Of a stretch of 64,000 bases of DNA, positions 42,288-52,669 are shown piece after piece. The translations under genes were made by a program, and so were the position numbers. The notes beneath the pieces are model-generated. The model had not been told where the DNA came from, ran no database searches, and saw nothing but the letters and a program-made list of their open reading frames with translations. Source of the stretch: Sphingopyxis witflariensis (GTDB lineage Bacteria; Pseudomonadota; Alphaproteobacteria; Sphingomonadales; Sphingomonadaceae). How positions within the stretch are numbered: position 1 is the first letter of the stretch; the number at the start of each line of letters is the position of its first letter. The DNA is taken from NCBI RefSeq assembly GCF_002205635.1, contig NZ_NISJ01000013.1, positions 1-64,000 on the forward strand, in the 5' to 3' direction.

Positions 42288-43763
42288 CTAAATCGCCTCC
42301 AGTCGCCAGTCCCAGCCGAGCGGGTCGCCGTCCATCACCTCGACCCCCGCTGCGATGAGTTCGTCGCGCAGCGCATCGGAGGCAGCAAAATCCTTTGCCG
42401 CGCGCGCTTCCTTGCGGCGGGCGAGGGTGGCCTCGATCGCGTCCTCGGCGGTCGTTGCGGCTTTCGGACGCAGGCGCAGATCAGCGCGCGAGATTGAAAG
42501 CAACTCCAACCCCAGCACCGCATCCATCGCGGCGAGCGCGGCGCGTTTTTGCCCGGCGTCGATCTTCTTCATCGCCGCCGCTTCTTCGATCAGCGTCAGC
42601 GCGACTGCCGTGCCGAGATCGTCCGACATGGCGGCATCGAATTTCGCCAGCAGGTCGGCGAGGCGGCGATCAGAAACCTCGGCCTCCTCGGCGTCGCGAA
42701 CCGGTGCCGCCGCCATCACCAGCCGCTTCAACCGCGTCAGTGCAGCGCCCAGGCCTTCCCACGAAAATTCCAGCTCGCTGCGATAATGCGCCTGCAGGCA
42801 CATCAGGCGATAGGCGAGGGGGTGGTATCCCCGGTCGGCGAGCAGTTGCAGACGCAGAAACTCGCCCGACGATTTCGACATTTTGCCGCCGCGGTCGATC
42901 AGGAAATTATTGTGCATCCACAGGCGCGCGCCCGAATGCTCGGCGTGGTCGAGCCCGCCGCAACCGCGGAACGCCTGATTTTGCGCGATCTCGTTAGGAT
43001 GGTGGATTTCGCGATGGTCGATGCCGCCGGTGTGGATGTCGAACGGCATGCCGAGTTCGGCTTCGCCCATGACCGAGCATTCGAGATGCCAGCCGGGCGC
43101 GCCGCGACCCCAGGGGGAGTCCCATTCCATCTGCCGGGTTTCCCCCGCCGGGGTCTTGCGCCAGATCGCGAAATCGGCCGCGTGGCGCTTGCCATCGACC
43201 TCTTCGATCCGGCCTTCGCCTTCGTCGGTGACGGCGCGGGCCAGCCGGCCATAATCGGCCACGGTCGAAACGTCGAAATAGAGGCCGCTCTCAAGCTCAT
43301 AGCAGTGCTTGTAGGCGATGCTTTTGGCGAATTCGATCATCCGGGCGACATAGTCGGTCGCAACCGTCCATTTGGCGGGGTCGCGGACGTTCAGCCATTG
43401 AAGGTCGCGCTTGAACTCGGCGGTGTAAAAGGCCGCAATATCCCAAGCCGACTTGCCTTGCAGTGCGGCGGCCTTTTCCATCTTGTCGTCACCGGCATCG
43501 GCGTCCGACGTCAGGTGCCCGACGTCGGTGATGTTGATGATGTGGCGCAGCTTATAGCCTTTGAAGGCCAGCGTGCGGCCGAGCGTGTCGGCAAAGACAT
43601 AGGCGCGCATATTGCCGATGTGCTGGAAGTTATAGACCGTCGGCCCGCATGAATAGACGCGTGCCTCGCCCGGGTGGACGGGCGTAAAATCCTCGACGCT
43701 GCGCGTCAGGCTGTTGAACAGCCGCAGCGGGGCGGCGGAGGCGAGAGCATGGGCGTCGGTCAT
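42288..43763 (-). CDS. cysS: Cysteinyl-tRNA synthetase
   Basis: A 491-residue class I aminoacyl-tRNA synthetase. It has the zinc-ligand cysteine in VYSCGPTVYNFQHIGNMR with the HIGH-type motif, further zinc ligands in HLECSVMG and GGIDHREIHHPNE, KMSKSSG for ATP binding, and a DALR-like helical C-terminal domain. The ATG at 43763 is preferred to one four codons earlier because of the upstream GGGCAGGG. A complete, ordinary housekeeping gene. Confidence 0.95.
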   Translation of the reverse strand: MTDAHALASAAPLRLFNSLTRSVEDFTPVHPGEARVYSCGPTVYNFQHIGNMRAYVFADTLGRTLAFKGYKLRHIINITDVGHLTSDADAGDDKMEKAAALQGKSAWDIAAFYTAEFKRDLQWLNVRDPAKWTVATDYVARMIEFAKSIAYKHCYELESGLYFDVSTVADYGRLARAVTDEGEGRIEEVDGKRHAADFAIWRKTPAGETRQMEWDSPWGRGAPGWHLECSVMGEAELGMPFDIHTGGIDHREIHHPNEIAQNQAFRGCGGLDHAEHSGARLWMHNNFLIDRGGKMSKSSGEFLRLQLLADRGYHPLAYRLMCLQAHYRSELEFSWEGLGAALTRLKRLVMAAAPVRDAEEAEVSDRRLADLLAKFDAAMSDDLGTAVALTLIEEAAAMKKIDAGQKRAALAAMDAVLGLELLSISRADLRLRPKAATTAEDAIEATLARRKEARAAKDFAASDALRDELIAAGVEVMDGDPLGWDWRLEAI

Positions 43764-43815
43764 AGCCCTGCCCATGCCTTGCCGCGCCCGCCTGCGTCAA
43801 CCGAAACGCGGGGGA

Positions 43816-46800
43816 TCACTCGGCGGGCGGCGTCCACAGATCGTCGTTGCCCGCACCGGTCACCGGATCGTCGAGCAACGGCTCGCCGGTCAGCGGATCG
43901 ATGTCGCGCATGGTGATCAGCGGGGTCGGCAGATTATTGCCTTCTGCTTCTTCGGTGTCGGGGTCGGCCGGGTTATCGACCACATCCTGCACCGGGAAGT
44001 TTGTTCCGGGATCGAGCGAGACGGTGGTGCAGGCCCCGGTGAAGGCGATCAGGCAGCCGTTGAGGGTCGATCGCCGATCGAAGTTGTTCGCGGAGCCCGA
44101 AGGAGCCGCGCCGGCGATAGTCAGGAAAGCCAGCGTGTCGAATCCGGTAACCTGCCCCGATGTGCCCAGTTGGACGCCGTTGATGATGATCCGCGAGGCT
44201 GGCCCCGCAGTCACGACGTCGAGCCCGCCCGCACCGAACGTCAGCCCGCGCCGTTCGGCAAAGCTGGTGCCGACGCCGCTGTTCTGGACATAGAAACCGC
44301 TTCCCACGTCGGCACTGATGCCGCGTGCGAACAAGGCGCCTTCGTCGTTCGTCACGCCGTCATTCTCGGCAAGTCGCGCGTTGATCGCATCCGTGGCCGT
44401 GGCGGCGCGGACATCGGTGATCGCGGCCAGCGTCGCGACGATGATATTGTCCGACGCCATGTTGAGCCGTCCGCCCGGAGCATTGTTGGCGCCGGTCAGC
44501 CGGACCGAACCCTGGCCCAAAATAACTTCCAGTGCCGTGTCGGCGAACAGGTTGAGAGAACTGGTGTCGGAAAGGCCGGTAAGCTGCACATTGCCGATTA
44601 CGCGGGCCCTGCCCGGGGTCTCGATCGTCAGCGATCCATTGTCGCCGAGGTTCGACGACGAATTTCCACCCGTCATCGTGAAGCTGTCGATGATGACGTC
44701 GGCGTCCACCGGGACGCCCGCGGACGAGGGGACAATGGCGGGGCTGGCAATCCTGATATCCGCGCCGTAGAGGCGCGCCATTTCGCTGGCATCGATGTGA
44801 TAGCCATTGCGCGTGCCGGTGCCGCCGATGAAGGTCTGGCGACCGTTGTTGCCGTTGGTTAGTTGCAGCACGGTGGTCAACCCGGGGGTGCCGGCGCGGC
44901 CATTGGCCCCGATGGTGATATCGCCGGACGTCAGCGCCATGGTGCGGCCGGTCACGACGCCCGCAAGGGTCAACATACCACCGGTCTGGGCGGTCAGTCC
45001 CTGGGTCGCGGCGATGCTGCCCAGCGTCATGCTGGTGCGCGCCGACAGGTCGACGCTGTTTGCGGTCAATTGCGAAACATCGACCGCGCCATTGGTAGAG
45101 GTTAGCGCCGCGCGACCGGTGACAGTGCCGCTCGTCAGCGTGATGTTGCCAACATTGGTGACGATAGCATCCCCGGTGGTGGCGTTGATTTGGCTGAAGA
45201 CCAGATTCCCGCTGCTTCCCCCGCCGATCTGGACGCTTTGGCCGCTAGCACTGACCGCTCCGGTCGAGGTGAGGCTGTTGACCGCGATGGCGCCGCCGGC
45301 GCTGTTCAGGCTGGTCGTCCCACCACTCGTCACCGTGCCGGCGGTCACGCCATTTGCACCGTCGATATCGATGTTGCGTCCGGCGACGACCGGGGCAGTG
45401 GCCGACACCGCGCCGGTCGAAGCGACAATAATGTCGTCGAAAGCGTTCAGATTGCCCAGCGTCATTTCGCCGCCGCGCGTGATGATGCTGCTGTCGCCAC
45501 CAGCAACGGTTCCGATCGCGAATCCGCTGCCCGACAAATAGCTGAGTTCGCGTGTGTCGACACCTGCACCCGTCGTGCTGACATTCTGCGCGGTGATCGC
45601 ACCGGGTGCGCGAATTTCGACATCGTCGCCTGCCGTGAAATTCGACAGGTTTGCGGTGCTGCCAGCGAGGATGAGCAGGTCTTCGCCCGCCGATCCACCG
45701 GCGATTGTGACAGCCTGACCGGCGTTGACGCCCACCATGCGTGCGGCGCTGGCGCCAGTGAGCAAGGCGTTGCCTGCTGCATCGACGAACAAATTGCCCT
45801 CGGCGACCCCGCTGTTCGGATCGACCCAGCCGCCGTTGGCGGCGATCGAGGTTGCGATTGTCACATTGCCCGCCGAGCGCAGCAGGACATTGCCGCCGGA
45901 CGTAATGATGCTGCCGTTGATCCCCTCGGCGCCGGGCGCCGTGCCCGATGCGGTCAGGAAGACGCTGCCCACCGCGCCGATGCTGTTGAAGGCGATCGAC
46001 TGGCCATCGACTGCTACGAAGCCGCCCGCGGTCGAATTGCCGAGGTCGACTGCACCCGGCGAGCTGACGATAATGTCGCCACCGGTGATGATCGAATTGA
46101 GCCCGGTGCGGAAGCTGCCGGCCGTGGCGACGAAGTCGTTGCTTGCTTCGGCATGTTCGACGCTTGCGGCGCCAATGGTGTTGATGACGATATTGACGCC
46201 GTCCAGCCGGTCGAGGGTAATTGTCCCATTGGGGCCGGTGGCGGCGAGCGACAAGGTCGAGGCGGAGCCGATCAAACTGCCCGCCGCGCCGCTGATGCTG
46301 GTCCCGGCGATGATCGACAGCTCGTCGCCCGCCTGGATCGTCGGTGCGGTTCCGCTGCGTTGATCGTGGCGAATGTCGACCTGATCGACGGCGTTCATGG
46401 TGAGGCCGGTTCCGGCGCTGACGGCGCCTGCGCCTTGCGCATAGACACCGATCGAGCCGTCGGTCGTCAGCGACATATTGGCTGTGGTCGCGATCGTCCC
46501 GCCGGTCGCGGCGAGGAAAATGCCCGTCGTCGCGCTGCCGGTATCATTGTTGGTCGGCGGCGCGGTGCCGTTGGCGGTCGCGTTCAGGCTGGCCATGGTG
46601 AGATTGCCGCCGGCGCGTAGCTCGATGCGACCGGCATTGTCGCCATTGGCGGCGATATTCGTGTCGCCCAGGCTGATCTGTCCGGTCGCTGCTTCTATCA
46701 CAACGCGTCCACCGGTCGTGGGCGTCGTGGTCCCGCTGGTGCCGGGCGCGGCCGCACCGCCGCCGCCATTGCCGCCAGCACCCGAAGCGCCGTTAGCGAC

Positions 46801-49800
46801 GATGTCGATTGGGGTGCCGTTCGAGGTGATCGTGCCGCCGTTCGTGCGCAGCAGGATGGTCCCGCCCTGGGCAGTGCCGCCATCGCCACCGGTGCCACCA
46901 GTCCCACCTGCATTTTCGTTGCTGGCGCCATTGCCGCCAGTGCCGCCGGTGCCGGAACTGCTGAGCGATATGGGACCGCTGCTGTTGGACAAGAACACCA
47001 CCGTCGCGCCATTGTCTGCGCCGATTTCCAGCGTGCCGCCGCGGCCACTGCCGCCAAGGCCGCCGACGGGTGCGACCGCCGGATTTGCAAAGAAGGACAG
47101 GCCGCCGCGGCCGCCCGCGCCGCCGATCGCGTCGGTGATGAAACTGACCTGCTCCATCGTGATATTGGCGTTGGCGCCATCGGCGCGCGCGCGCGCGGTG
47201 CCGCCGACGGCGTTGCCGCCATTGCCGCCATTGCCGTCGCGGCCGTCGCCGCCCACGCCGCCCTGCGCGCCGGCATCGAGCGTGACGGCGAGCGCCCCGG
47301 CATCGAAACCATTGACGATCGCCTGAGCGGTGCCGCCAACCGCATTGCCCCCGTCACCGCCAACATTGTGCGATCCGCCATTGCCGCCGACGCCGCGCGC
47401 CAAGCTGGCCGTGAGATCGGTAATATTGGTCGCGGCGGCGAGGCTGACGGTTGCGGTGCCGCCCTGGCCGTTGCCGCCGCGTCCGCCGGTCCCGATCCCC
47501 GTTGCCGCTGTCATGCCAAAGAAAAAGGAGCCGCCGCCATCGCCGCCGATGCCCGTGGCGTCGACGATCATATTGCCGCTGGAAACCGTTCCGCTGATCA
47601 GGTTGATGGTCGCCGTGCCCCCGGTGCCATTGCCGCCGTCGCCGGTCACTCCCGGCGTGACGCCCGTGCTGGAGAAGGAGTTAAAATCACCGCCGGCGCC
47701 GCCTTCGCCGATGGCCGATGCGCCGATCGCGCTTGCGGTGACCGCAGCCATACCGTCGACGGTGATCGTTGCGGTGCCGCCCTGGCCCGCGCCGCCCCGA
47801 CCGCCTGCGACGGGATTGAGCGGATCTATGTCATTGCCCGGCGAGCCCAAGCCGCCGAAGCCGTCCGCCGTCGCCGATATATCGGCGGCGCTGATTGTCC
47901 CGCCGAGCAGGTTGATCGTTGCGGTTCCGCCGATGCCATCGCCCGACTGACCCGTCGCGACATCGCCAAAGCCGTTGGCACTGACATTCAGATCGGCGAT
48001 CGTTACGTTGCCGCCGGTCTGTGTGAAGGTCGCCGTTCCGCCGCGCCCTGTGCTGGTCGCGGTCGCCGCGCCCTCACCGTTGGCGGACAATTGGATGGAA
48101 CCGCCCGTCAGCGAGCCGCCCTGCATATCGATCGTTATGACACCGCCTTGGCCATTGCCCACGAGATTGGGGAATGTGCCGGGAGGGACCTCGGCCGTAA
48201 TCTGCGAATTTCCGTCGGTGGATGCGTTGAGTTCGCCAAAGTTGATTGCGCTGCTGTTCGATGCCTCGGCGACGGTCTGGATGAGGATCGATCCGCCCGT
48301 GCCGGTCGCGACGCTCGCGCCGGGAACGGTCGCGCCGCCCGAAATGCCGTTCGCGGCAAGGCTGGTGTTCGCCGAAAGGTCGATGCCCCCCGCATTGGCG
48401 ATCAGGCGGATTGTGCCCCCGGTGGCCGAACTTCCAATGCTGCTGACCTCGGTTACGGCGCTGACATCGAGGCTATTGCCGAAGCTGCCCGTCGACAAAA
48501 TCTGTCCGGCGTTGGACGCGAGCAGGGCGACGTCGCCGCCGCGCGCATTCCCCGATTGCCCGGTCGTGCCGCTAGGGCTGACACCGTCTCCGCTTCGTGC
48601 GGCGGCTTTGAGCGTCAACTGGCTCGTTTGCAAAGTGACGCCGCCATTGGCGGTCACGGTTGCCACGCCGCCCTGCGCGTCGCCGCCCGTGGCATTTTCG
48701 CTATTGCTTGCGTCACCGCCCCGTCCGCTGGCATCGAGCGAAAGAATATCCAGCAATATCGTCGCGCTATTGTCGGCATCGACGACCAGTTCGGCGCGCC
48801 CTCCCGTTCCGTCGCCACCGTTCCGGGCGTCGACGGGCCCCCCGGACCCCCCGCCGTTGCCTAGCGCTTCAAGGGAGATGTCCGGGGATTGGAACGATGT
48901 GTTCGCTCCGCTGATTTCGATGCGCGCCGTGCCACCCGTTCCATTCCCAGACTGAACGGGGCCGAAGCCTCCACTGCCATTTGCGTCGATCGAAACGCTG
49001 TTGGTCGCGAGGAAGCTTGCGCCATTGGAGACTGTCAGCGCGGCCGTGCCGCCTTGCGCGTCACCGCCGGTCGGGACGGAAATATTCGTCGGTCCGAAGG
49101 CGGTTGCGCTGATGAAGACGGTGCCGGTGTCCAGCACGCTGCCGGAATTGCTGACAGAAATGCTGGCATTGCCGCCCGTTGCGCTTCCTGCCTGACCATT
49201 GGTTCCGACGTCGGCGCCAGCGTTTGCGGATAGCGAGAGGACCGGGGCTGTCACGGTGCCCCCGGTAATCGTCAGGCTGGCCGTCCCCCCCACGCTGTCA
49301 CCAGTTGCGGTGGCGGGCTGGCTCAGGGACGTGATCTGCAACAGGTTGCCGGTCGACAGCGTCCCGCCGCTGACATTCACTGCAACATTGCCCGCGGCGC
49401 CGACGGCGCCATCTGAACGGACGATCAAATTGCCCGTTGCGCCGCCCTGCTGACCCGCGCCGATGGTCAGAGACGCACCGGCGTCGCCGCTGAAAACCGC
49501 GTCGCCTTCGACGAAAATCCGTCCTGCCGATGACAGAGGCGGCGGCGATGTCGGGATCTGTTGCAGCGCCTCGCCTGTAAATGTGCCGCTTGCGTGCGCT
49601 CCCGTGCTGCTGAGGAACAGCGTGTCGTTGACGACGATGTTTGCCGCGGTTGCATTCGCCGGGGCGAAATTTTGTTCGCCGGCGGTGATATTATAGCCTG
49701 CTGAGAGGCGCACAGCGCCGTCTGGATCGACCTGCGCCGACGACGCATCGTCATAACCGATCGTCCCCGACACGAGCATGGTGACCGCGTCATTTTTGGG

Positions 49801-50676
49801 AATGGCGACCATATAGATGCGGCTTTGGTCGCTATCGCCCTGTTGGTGTGAGGGACCGGTCGTGCTGCCCGTATGGGTGATGGCATTGCCGCCCTCGGCC
49901 CCGACGGTCACATTGATATCGAACAATCCACCGACGTTACCGATGCGAATGTCGACCTGTTCAGCGGCGACATAGGCGGCCGAACCGTCGACGCGCACGG
50001 TGCCGGCCTGAACGACGCGCGGTGCGACCAAGGCGACATAGGCGCTGCCGGCATTGATTGCATTATTGGCGTTGATGGCGCCGTTCACGGTGATAGCGGA
50101 GGTGCTGCCCGATGAGCCGCTGAAACGGATCGCGCGGTTGGCGCCGTAGAGGCCACCGCTGGTGCTAATATCATTGGTGGTCAGCACGAGACTGCCGACA
50201 TTGATGACGCCGGTGCTGCCGACCAATATTCCGCCGGCGTTATAGAACCAGATGTTGCCACCGCGCTGGCCCGAGGTGTTGGTGTCGATGCTGTTGATCG
50301 TGCCGTTCAGCGCGATCTCGCGGCTCAGCGAACCGCCGCTGCCATCGACGAAACGGTTGAGGACGGTGTAATCGCCTTGGCCGGAGAAATTCCAGCTTTC
50401 ACCGGTCGGAAGAAAGTCGATCGCGCCGCCCGTCGGCGCCGAATCGTCGGGGATCCAGTTGATGATCGTCTCGGGCGCTGAAACGCTCACCGTCGTCGTG
50501 TTGCCGCCGGGATTGGGCTCGACCGTGACGCCGGGGGTTGGAATATGGACCCCGTTGACCTGCGCCAGCGCGGATCCGCCAAAGGCAAGAGCGATCAGTC
50601 CTGCCGCAATCGCACAGCTTTCGAGCAGGCGTCCCTTGCCCGTGCGGTTCGAAATGGGGGTTGCAGTGGCACGCAT
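43816..50676 (-). CDS. Two-partner secretion exoprotein TpsA (filamentous-haemagglutinin-like)
   Basis: A giant secreted protein of about 2,286 residues. A 38-residue signal peptide ends GGSALAQ. The N-terminal TPS domain (about 50-270) has the beta-helix seed IWFYNAGGILVGSTGVINVG, recognised by the TpsB POTRA domains. Residues about 550-1350 are low-complexity, rich in Gly, Ala, Thr and Asn, with repeats built on GNGTGGTATINL and GGAGGNGG; the rest is haemagglutinin-type beta-helix. There is no recognisable toxin or immunity module at the C-terminus, which ends DDLWTPPAE. The ATG at 50676 is chosen because AAGGA lies 8 bases upstream and the signal peptide then has normal length; a GTG at 50703 is possible. 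It starts 30 bases after tpsB. Confidence 0.88.
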   Translation of the reverse strand: MRATATPISNRTGKGRLLESCAIAAGLIALAFGGSALAQVNGVHIPTPGVTVEPNPGGNTTTVSVSAPETIINWIPDDSAPTGGAIDFLPTGESWNFSGQGDYTVLNRFVDGSGGSLSREIALNGTINSIDTNTSGQRGGNIWFYNAGGILVGSTGVINVGSLVLTTNDISTSGGLYGANRAIRFSGSSGSTSAITVNGAINANNAINAGSAYVALVAPRVVQAGTVRVDGSAAYVAAEQVDIRIGNVGGLFDINVTVGAEGGNAITHTGSTTGPSHQQGDSDQSRIYMVAIPKNDAVTMLVSGTIGYDDASSAQVDPDGAVRLSAGYNITAGEQNFAPANATAANIVVNDTLFLSSTGAHASGTFTGEALQQIPTSPPPLSSAGRIFVEGDAVFSGDAGASLTIGAGQQGGATGNLIVRSDGAVGAAGNVAVNVSGGTLSTGNLLQITSLSQPATATGDSVGGTASLTITGGTVTAPVLSLSANAGADVGTNGQAGSATGGNASISVSNSGSVLDTGTVFISATAFGPTNISVPTGGDAQGGTAALTVSNGASFLATNSVSIDANGSGGFGPVQSGNGTGGTARIEISGANTSFQSPDISLEALGNGGGSGGPVDARNGGDGTGGRAELVVDADNSATILLDILSLDASGRGGDASNSENATGGDAQGGVATVTANGGVTLQTSQLTLKAAARSGDGVSPSGTTGQSGNARGGDVALLASNAGQILSTGSFGNSLDVSAVTEVSSIGSSATGGTIRLIANAGGIDLSANTSLAANGISGGATVPGASVATGTGGSILIQTVAEASNSSAINFGELNASTDGNSQITAEVPPGTFPNLVGNGQGGVITIDMQGGSLTGGSIQLSANGEGAATATSTGRGGTATFTQTGGNVTIADLNVSANGFGDVATGQSGDGIGGTATINLLGGTISAADISATADGFGGLGSPGNDIDPLNPVAGGRGGAGQGGTATITVDGMAAVTASAIGASAIGEGGAGGDFNSFSSTGVTPGVTGDGGNGTGGTATINLISGTVSSGNMIVDATGIGGDGGGSFFFGMTAATGIGTGGRGGNGQGGTATVSLAAATNITDLTASLARGVGGNGGSHNVGGDGGNAVGGTAQAIVNGFDAGALAVTLDAGAQGGVGGDGRDGNGGNGGNAVGGTARARADGANANITMEQVSFITDAIGGAGGRGGLSFFANPAVAPVGGLGGSGRGGTLEIGADNGATVVFLSNSSGPISLSSSGTGGTGGNGASNENAGGTGGTGGDGGTAQGGTILLRTNGGTITSNGTPIDIVANGASGAGGNGGGGAAAPGTSGTTTPTTGGRVVIEAATGQISLGDTNIAANGDNAGRIELRAGGNLTMASLNATANGTAPPTNNDTGSATTGIFLAATGGTIATTANMSLTTDGSIGVYAQGAGAVSAGTGLTMNAVDQVDIRHDQRSGTAPTIQAGDELSIIAGTSISGAAGSLIGSASTLSLAATGPNGTITLDRLDGVNIVINTIGAASVEHAEASNDFVATAGSFRTGLNSIITGGDIIVSSPGAVDLGNSTAGGFVAVDGQSIAFNSIGAVGSVFLTASGTAPGAEGINGSIITSGGNVLLRSAGNVTIATSIAANGGWVDPNSGVAEGNLFVDAAGNALLTGASAARMVGVNAGQAVTIAGGSAGEDLLILAGSTANLSNFTAGDDVEIRAPGAITAQNVSTTGAGVDTRELSYLSGSGFAIGTVAGGDSSIITRGGEMTLGNLNAFDDIIVASTGAVSATAPVVAGRNIDIDGANGVTAGTVTSGGTTSLNSAGGAIAVNSLTSTGAVSASGQSVQIGGGSSGNLVFSQINATTGDAIVTNVGNITLTSGTVTGRAALTSTNGAVDVSQLTANSVDLSARTSMTLGSIAATQGLTAQTGGMLTLAGVVTGRTMALTSGDITIGANGRAGTPGLTTVLQLTNGNNGRQTFIGGTGTRNGYHIDASEMARLYGADIRIASPAIVPSSAGVPVDADVIIDSFTMTGGNSSSNLGDNGSLTIETPGRARVIGNVQLTGLSDTSSLNLFADTALEVILGQGSVRLTGANNAPGGRLNMASDNIIVATLAAITDVRAATATDAINARLAENDGVTNDEGALFARGISADVGSGFYVQNSGVGTSFAERRGLTFGAGGLDVVTAGPASRIIINGVQLGTSGQVTGFDTLAFLTIAGAAPSGSANNFDRRSTLNGCLIAFTGACTTVSLDPGTNFPVQDVVDNPADPDTEEAEGNNLPTPLITMRDIDPLTGEPLLDDPVTGAGNDDLWTPPAE

Positions 50677-50706
50677 GACAGTCGTCCTTGATGCAAAATT
50701 CACGGG

Positions 50707-52491
50707 TCAGCGCGCCCGCACGCCGAACTGGGTCGTAAAGGAAACCAGCAGCCGCGGATCGGGCCTTTGGGTCAAAAATCCTGCGCGGTTGAGCGGAACC
50801 GCCAGCGTCATATCGACCCGCCCCAGATTGCCATAGGCGGCACGCAAGCCGCCGCCCGCCGAATAAAGTTTCTGCGGATTGAGGCCGTTGAACGCCGCAT
50901 CCTTGTTCCACACCCACGCCGCGTCGAAAAAGACGAAGGGCTGAAAGACGAAGCTTTTGGTGTTGGCGGGGACGAAGGAACCGTAACGCGCCTCCAGTGC
51001 TACTGCGGCGCCGCTGTCGCCGATCACCGTGCCGGCGTCGAAACCGCGCCCGACCGTGAAATTGCCGCCTGAAAATTCCTCATAAGCGAGCAGTGCGTCG
51101 CTCGCCCATTGCGCGCGCGGCGCCACCGACAGGGTGAAATCCGGGACCGGCCGCCACTCGGCCTGCGCATTGGCGCGGATCAGGAACGCGTCGGGCTTGC
51201 CCTCGATACGGGTCAGCGGGACGGCGCCGGGCTTGAAACAGGCTGCGCCGCCGGGGCCGCAATCGTTGCTGGCGCCGAGGAAGCTCACGCCCTGTCGCGC
51301 CTCGATCGAGGTTGCAAGCGACCAGCGCGGCTCGGCGGGATTATACCCGCGGCGCCCGGCGACCGACGCGGGGTCGATCCAGCTTGCATCTGCGCGCAGG
51401 TTGATGACGCGCAGCCGGTCGCGGTTGAGGTCCAGGCTGCCCAGCGCGATATCCTGATCGATGATGTCGAATCCACCGCCGACGGTAAAGCGCTGCGCCT
51501 GCGTCAGTATAACCGGGTAAGTCGCGAACAGGCTGATGATCTGGGTATCCGATTTCAGCGGCAGCCCGGCGATGTCGGGGCGCGTCCAGGCATAGGTATA
51601 GCCGGCGCCCAGTCGCAGGCCGTCGCCGCCGACGCGAAGCTCATGCGCGGCCTGCACGACCTGTTGTTCGTCGAGGTCAGCAGTCGAATAGACGCTGAGT
51701 GTCGTGAGATCGCCCATGCCCGTCAGCCCGGCGAAACGCGCGCGGGCGACCCCGCCCCAACGGCCCACGTCGCGGGTTCCGAAATTCTGGACATTGGCGT
51801 CGAGCATGACGGGCGTGCGCGCGACGGTGACTTCGCCGACGACTTCGCCCGGCGCGTCGCCGGGGCGCAGCGTCAGCCGCGCATCCAGGCCCGGAATATC
51901 GCGCGCGAGCAGCAGATAGCGTTCGGCCGCGTTGATGTTGAACACCGGCTGGTCGTCGAGCCGCGACAGATAGCGTTGGAGCAGCCCTTCGTTGCTGCCA
52001 GCGTCGCCGCGGACCTCGATTCGCGTCATTCGCGCGGCGAGGATGTCGAGGCGGACGATGCCGTCGCCGATCGTTTGCGGCGGGACGCGGACGGCGGCCA
52101 GATAGCCTTTCGAGCGCAAGATCGTCGCGGCGCGGTCGCGAATGTCGCAGACCGCTGAAATCGGCACATCCTGTCCAACGCGGTCGGACCAGCTTGGGTC
52201 GAGCATCGCCGGATCGATGCCCTCGACCGACGAGAATTGGACACCGCGCAGCGTAATGCGGACATTGGCGAATTCAGGGTTGGCGAGCGGGCAGGGCGCG
52301 CGTTCGATGCTGTCGTCGGCGGTAACGATCCGTTCGCTTGGGGGCGCGGCGGGCGCGAGCGTCGGTTGCTGGATTTGCTCGCGTGTCGGGATCTGCGGTG
52401 TCGACTGCGCTTGCGCGGCGAACGGCAGCGCCGCCGCGATCAGCCCCGCCGATCGTAATGCGATCCTGCCCAAATCCCCCATGCCCGTCAT
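50707..52491 (-). CDS. Two-partner secretion outer-membrane transporter TpsB (ShlB/FhaC-like)
   Basis: A 594-residue Omp85-superfamily pore. Signal peptide to AQAQ, a Pro-rich linker, POTRA 1 (ITLRGVQFSSVEGIDPAML then RATILRSKGYLAAV), POTRA 2 (TRIEVRGDAGSNEGLLQRYL, FNINAAERYLLLARDIPGL) and a 16-strand barrel carrying the VGRGFDAGTVIGDSGAA segment that matches the conserved L6 motif. The terminal strand ends FGVRAR rather than in a final Phe. The ATG at 52491 has AAGGGG 5 bases upstream. It exports the TpsA encoded directly downstream. Confidence 0.9.
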   Translation of the reverse strand: MTGMGDLGRIALRSAGLIAAALPFAAQAQSTPQIPTREQIQQPTLAPAAPPSERIVTADDSIERAPCPLANPEFANVRITLRGVQFSSVEGIDPAMLDPSWSDRVGQDVPISAVCDIRDRAATILRSKGYLAAVRVPPQTIGDGIVRLDILAARMTRIEVRGDAGSNEGLLQRYLSRLDDQPVFNINAAERYLLLARDIPGLDARLTLRPGDAPGEVVGEVTVARTPVMLDANVQNFGTRDVGRWGGVARARFAGLTGMGDLTTLSVYSTADLDEQQVVQAAHELRVGGDGLRLGAGYTYAWTRPDIAGLPLKSDTQIISLFATYPVILTQAQRFTVGGGFDIIDQDIALGSLDLNRDRLRVINLRADASWIDPASVAGRRGYNPAEPRWSLATSIEARQGVSFLGASNDCGPGGAACFKPGAVPLTRIEGKPDAFLIRANAQAEWRPVPDFTLSVAPRAQWASDALLAYEEFSGGNFTVGRGFDAGTVIGDSGAAVALEARYGSFVPANTKSFVFQPFVFFDAAWVWNKDAAFNGLNPQKLYSAGGGLRAAYGNLGRVDMTLAVPLNRAGFLTQRPDPRLLVSFTTQFGVRAR

Positions 52492-52623
52492 CACCACCCC
52501 TTGCGTATCGAGGGCACGCGCCGCCACCGCTGCGTGCCGTTTCAGTCTGTTCTGCCGGTCGGCCGGCAGTCGAATTCGATCCAGGGAATGGAGGTGCCGT
52601 TGGTGTGGCATCTCTTCATCCCA

Positions 52624-52652
52624 TTTTTATCAGATAGGCCGGGCGGGTTCAA
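52624..52652 (-). promoter_or_regulatory. Possible promoter for tpsB-tpsA
   Basis: On the reverse strand TTGAAC (52652-52647) and TAAAAA (52629-52624) are separated by 17 bases, about 130 bases upstream of tpsB. It would allow expression of the transporter pair independently of the CHAT-cyclase genes. Confidence 0.4.
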
Positions 52653-52669
52653 TGTCCGCCCAAAGCCCA

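Noticed and set aside
44863-48955. Forward-strand frames of 300-500 codons opposite the TpsA gene
   Set aside because: They arise from the repetitive GC-rich coding strand of TpsA and have no recognisable motifs or start signals.
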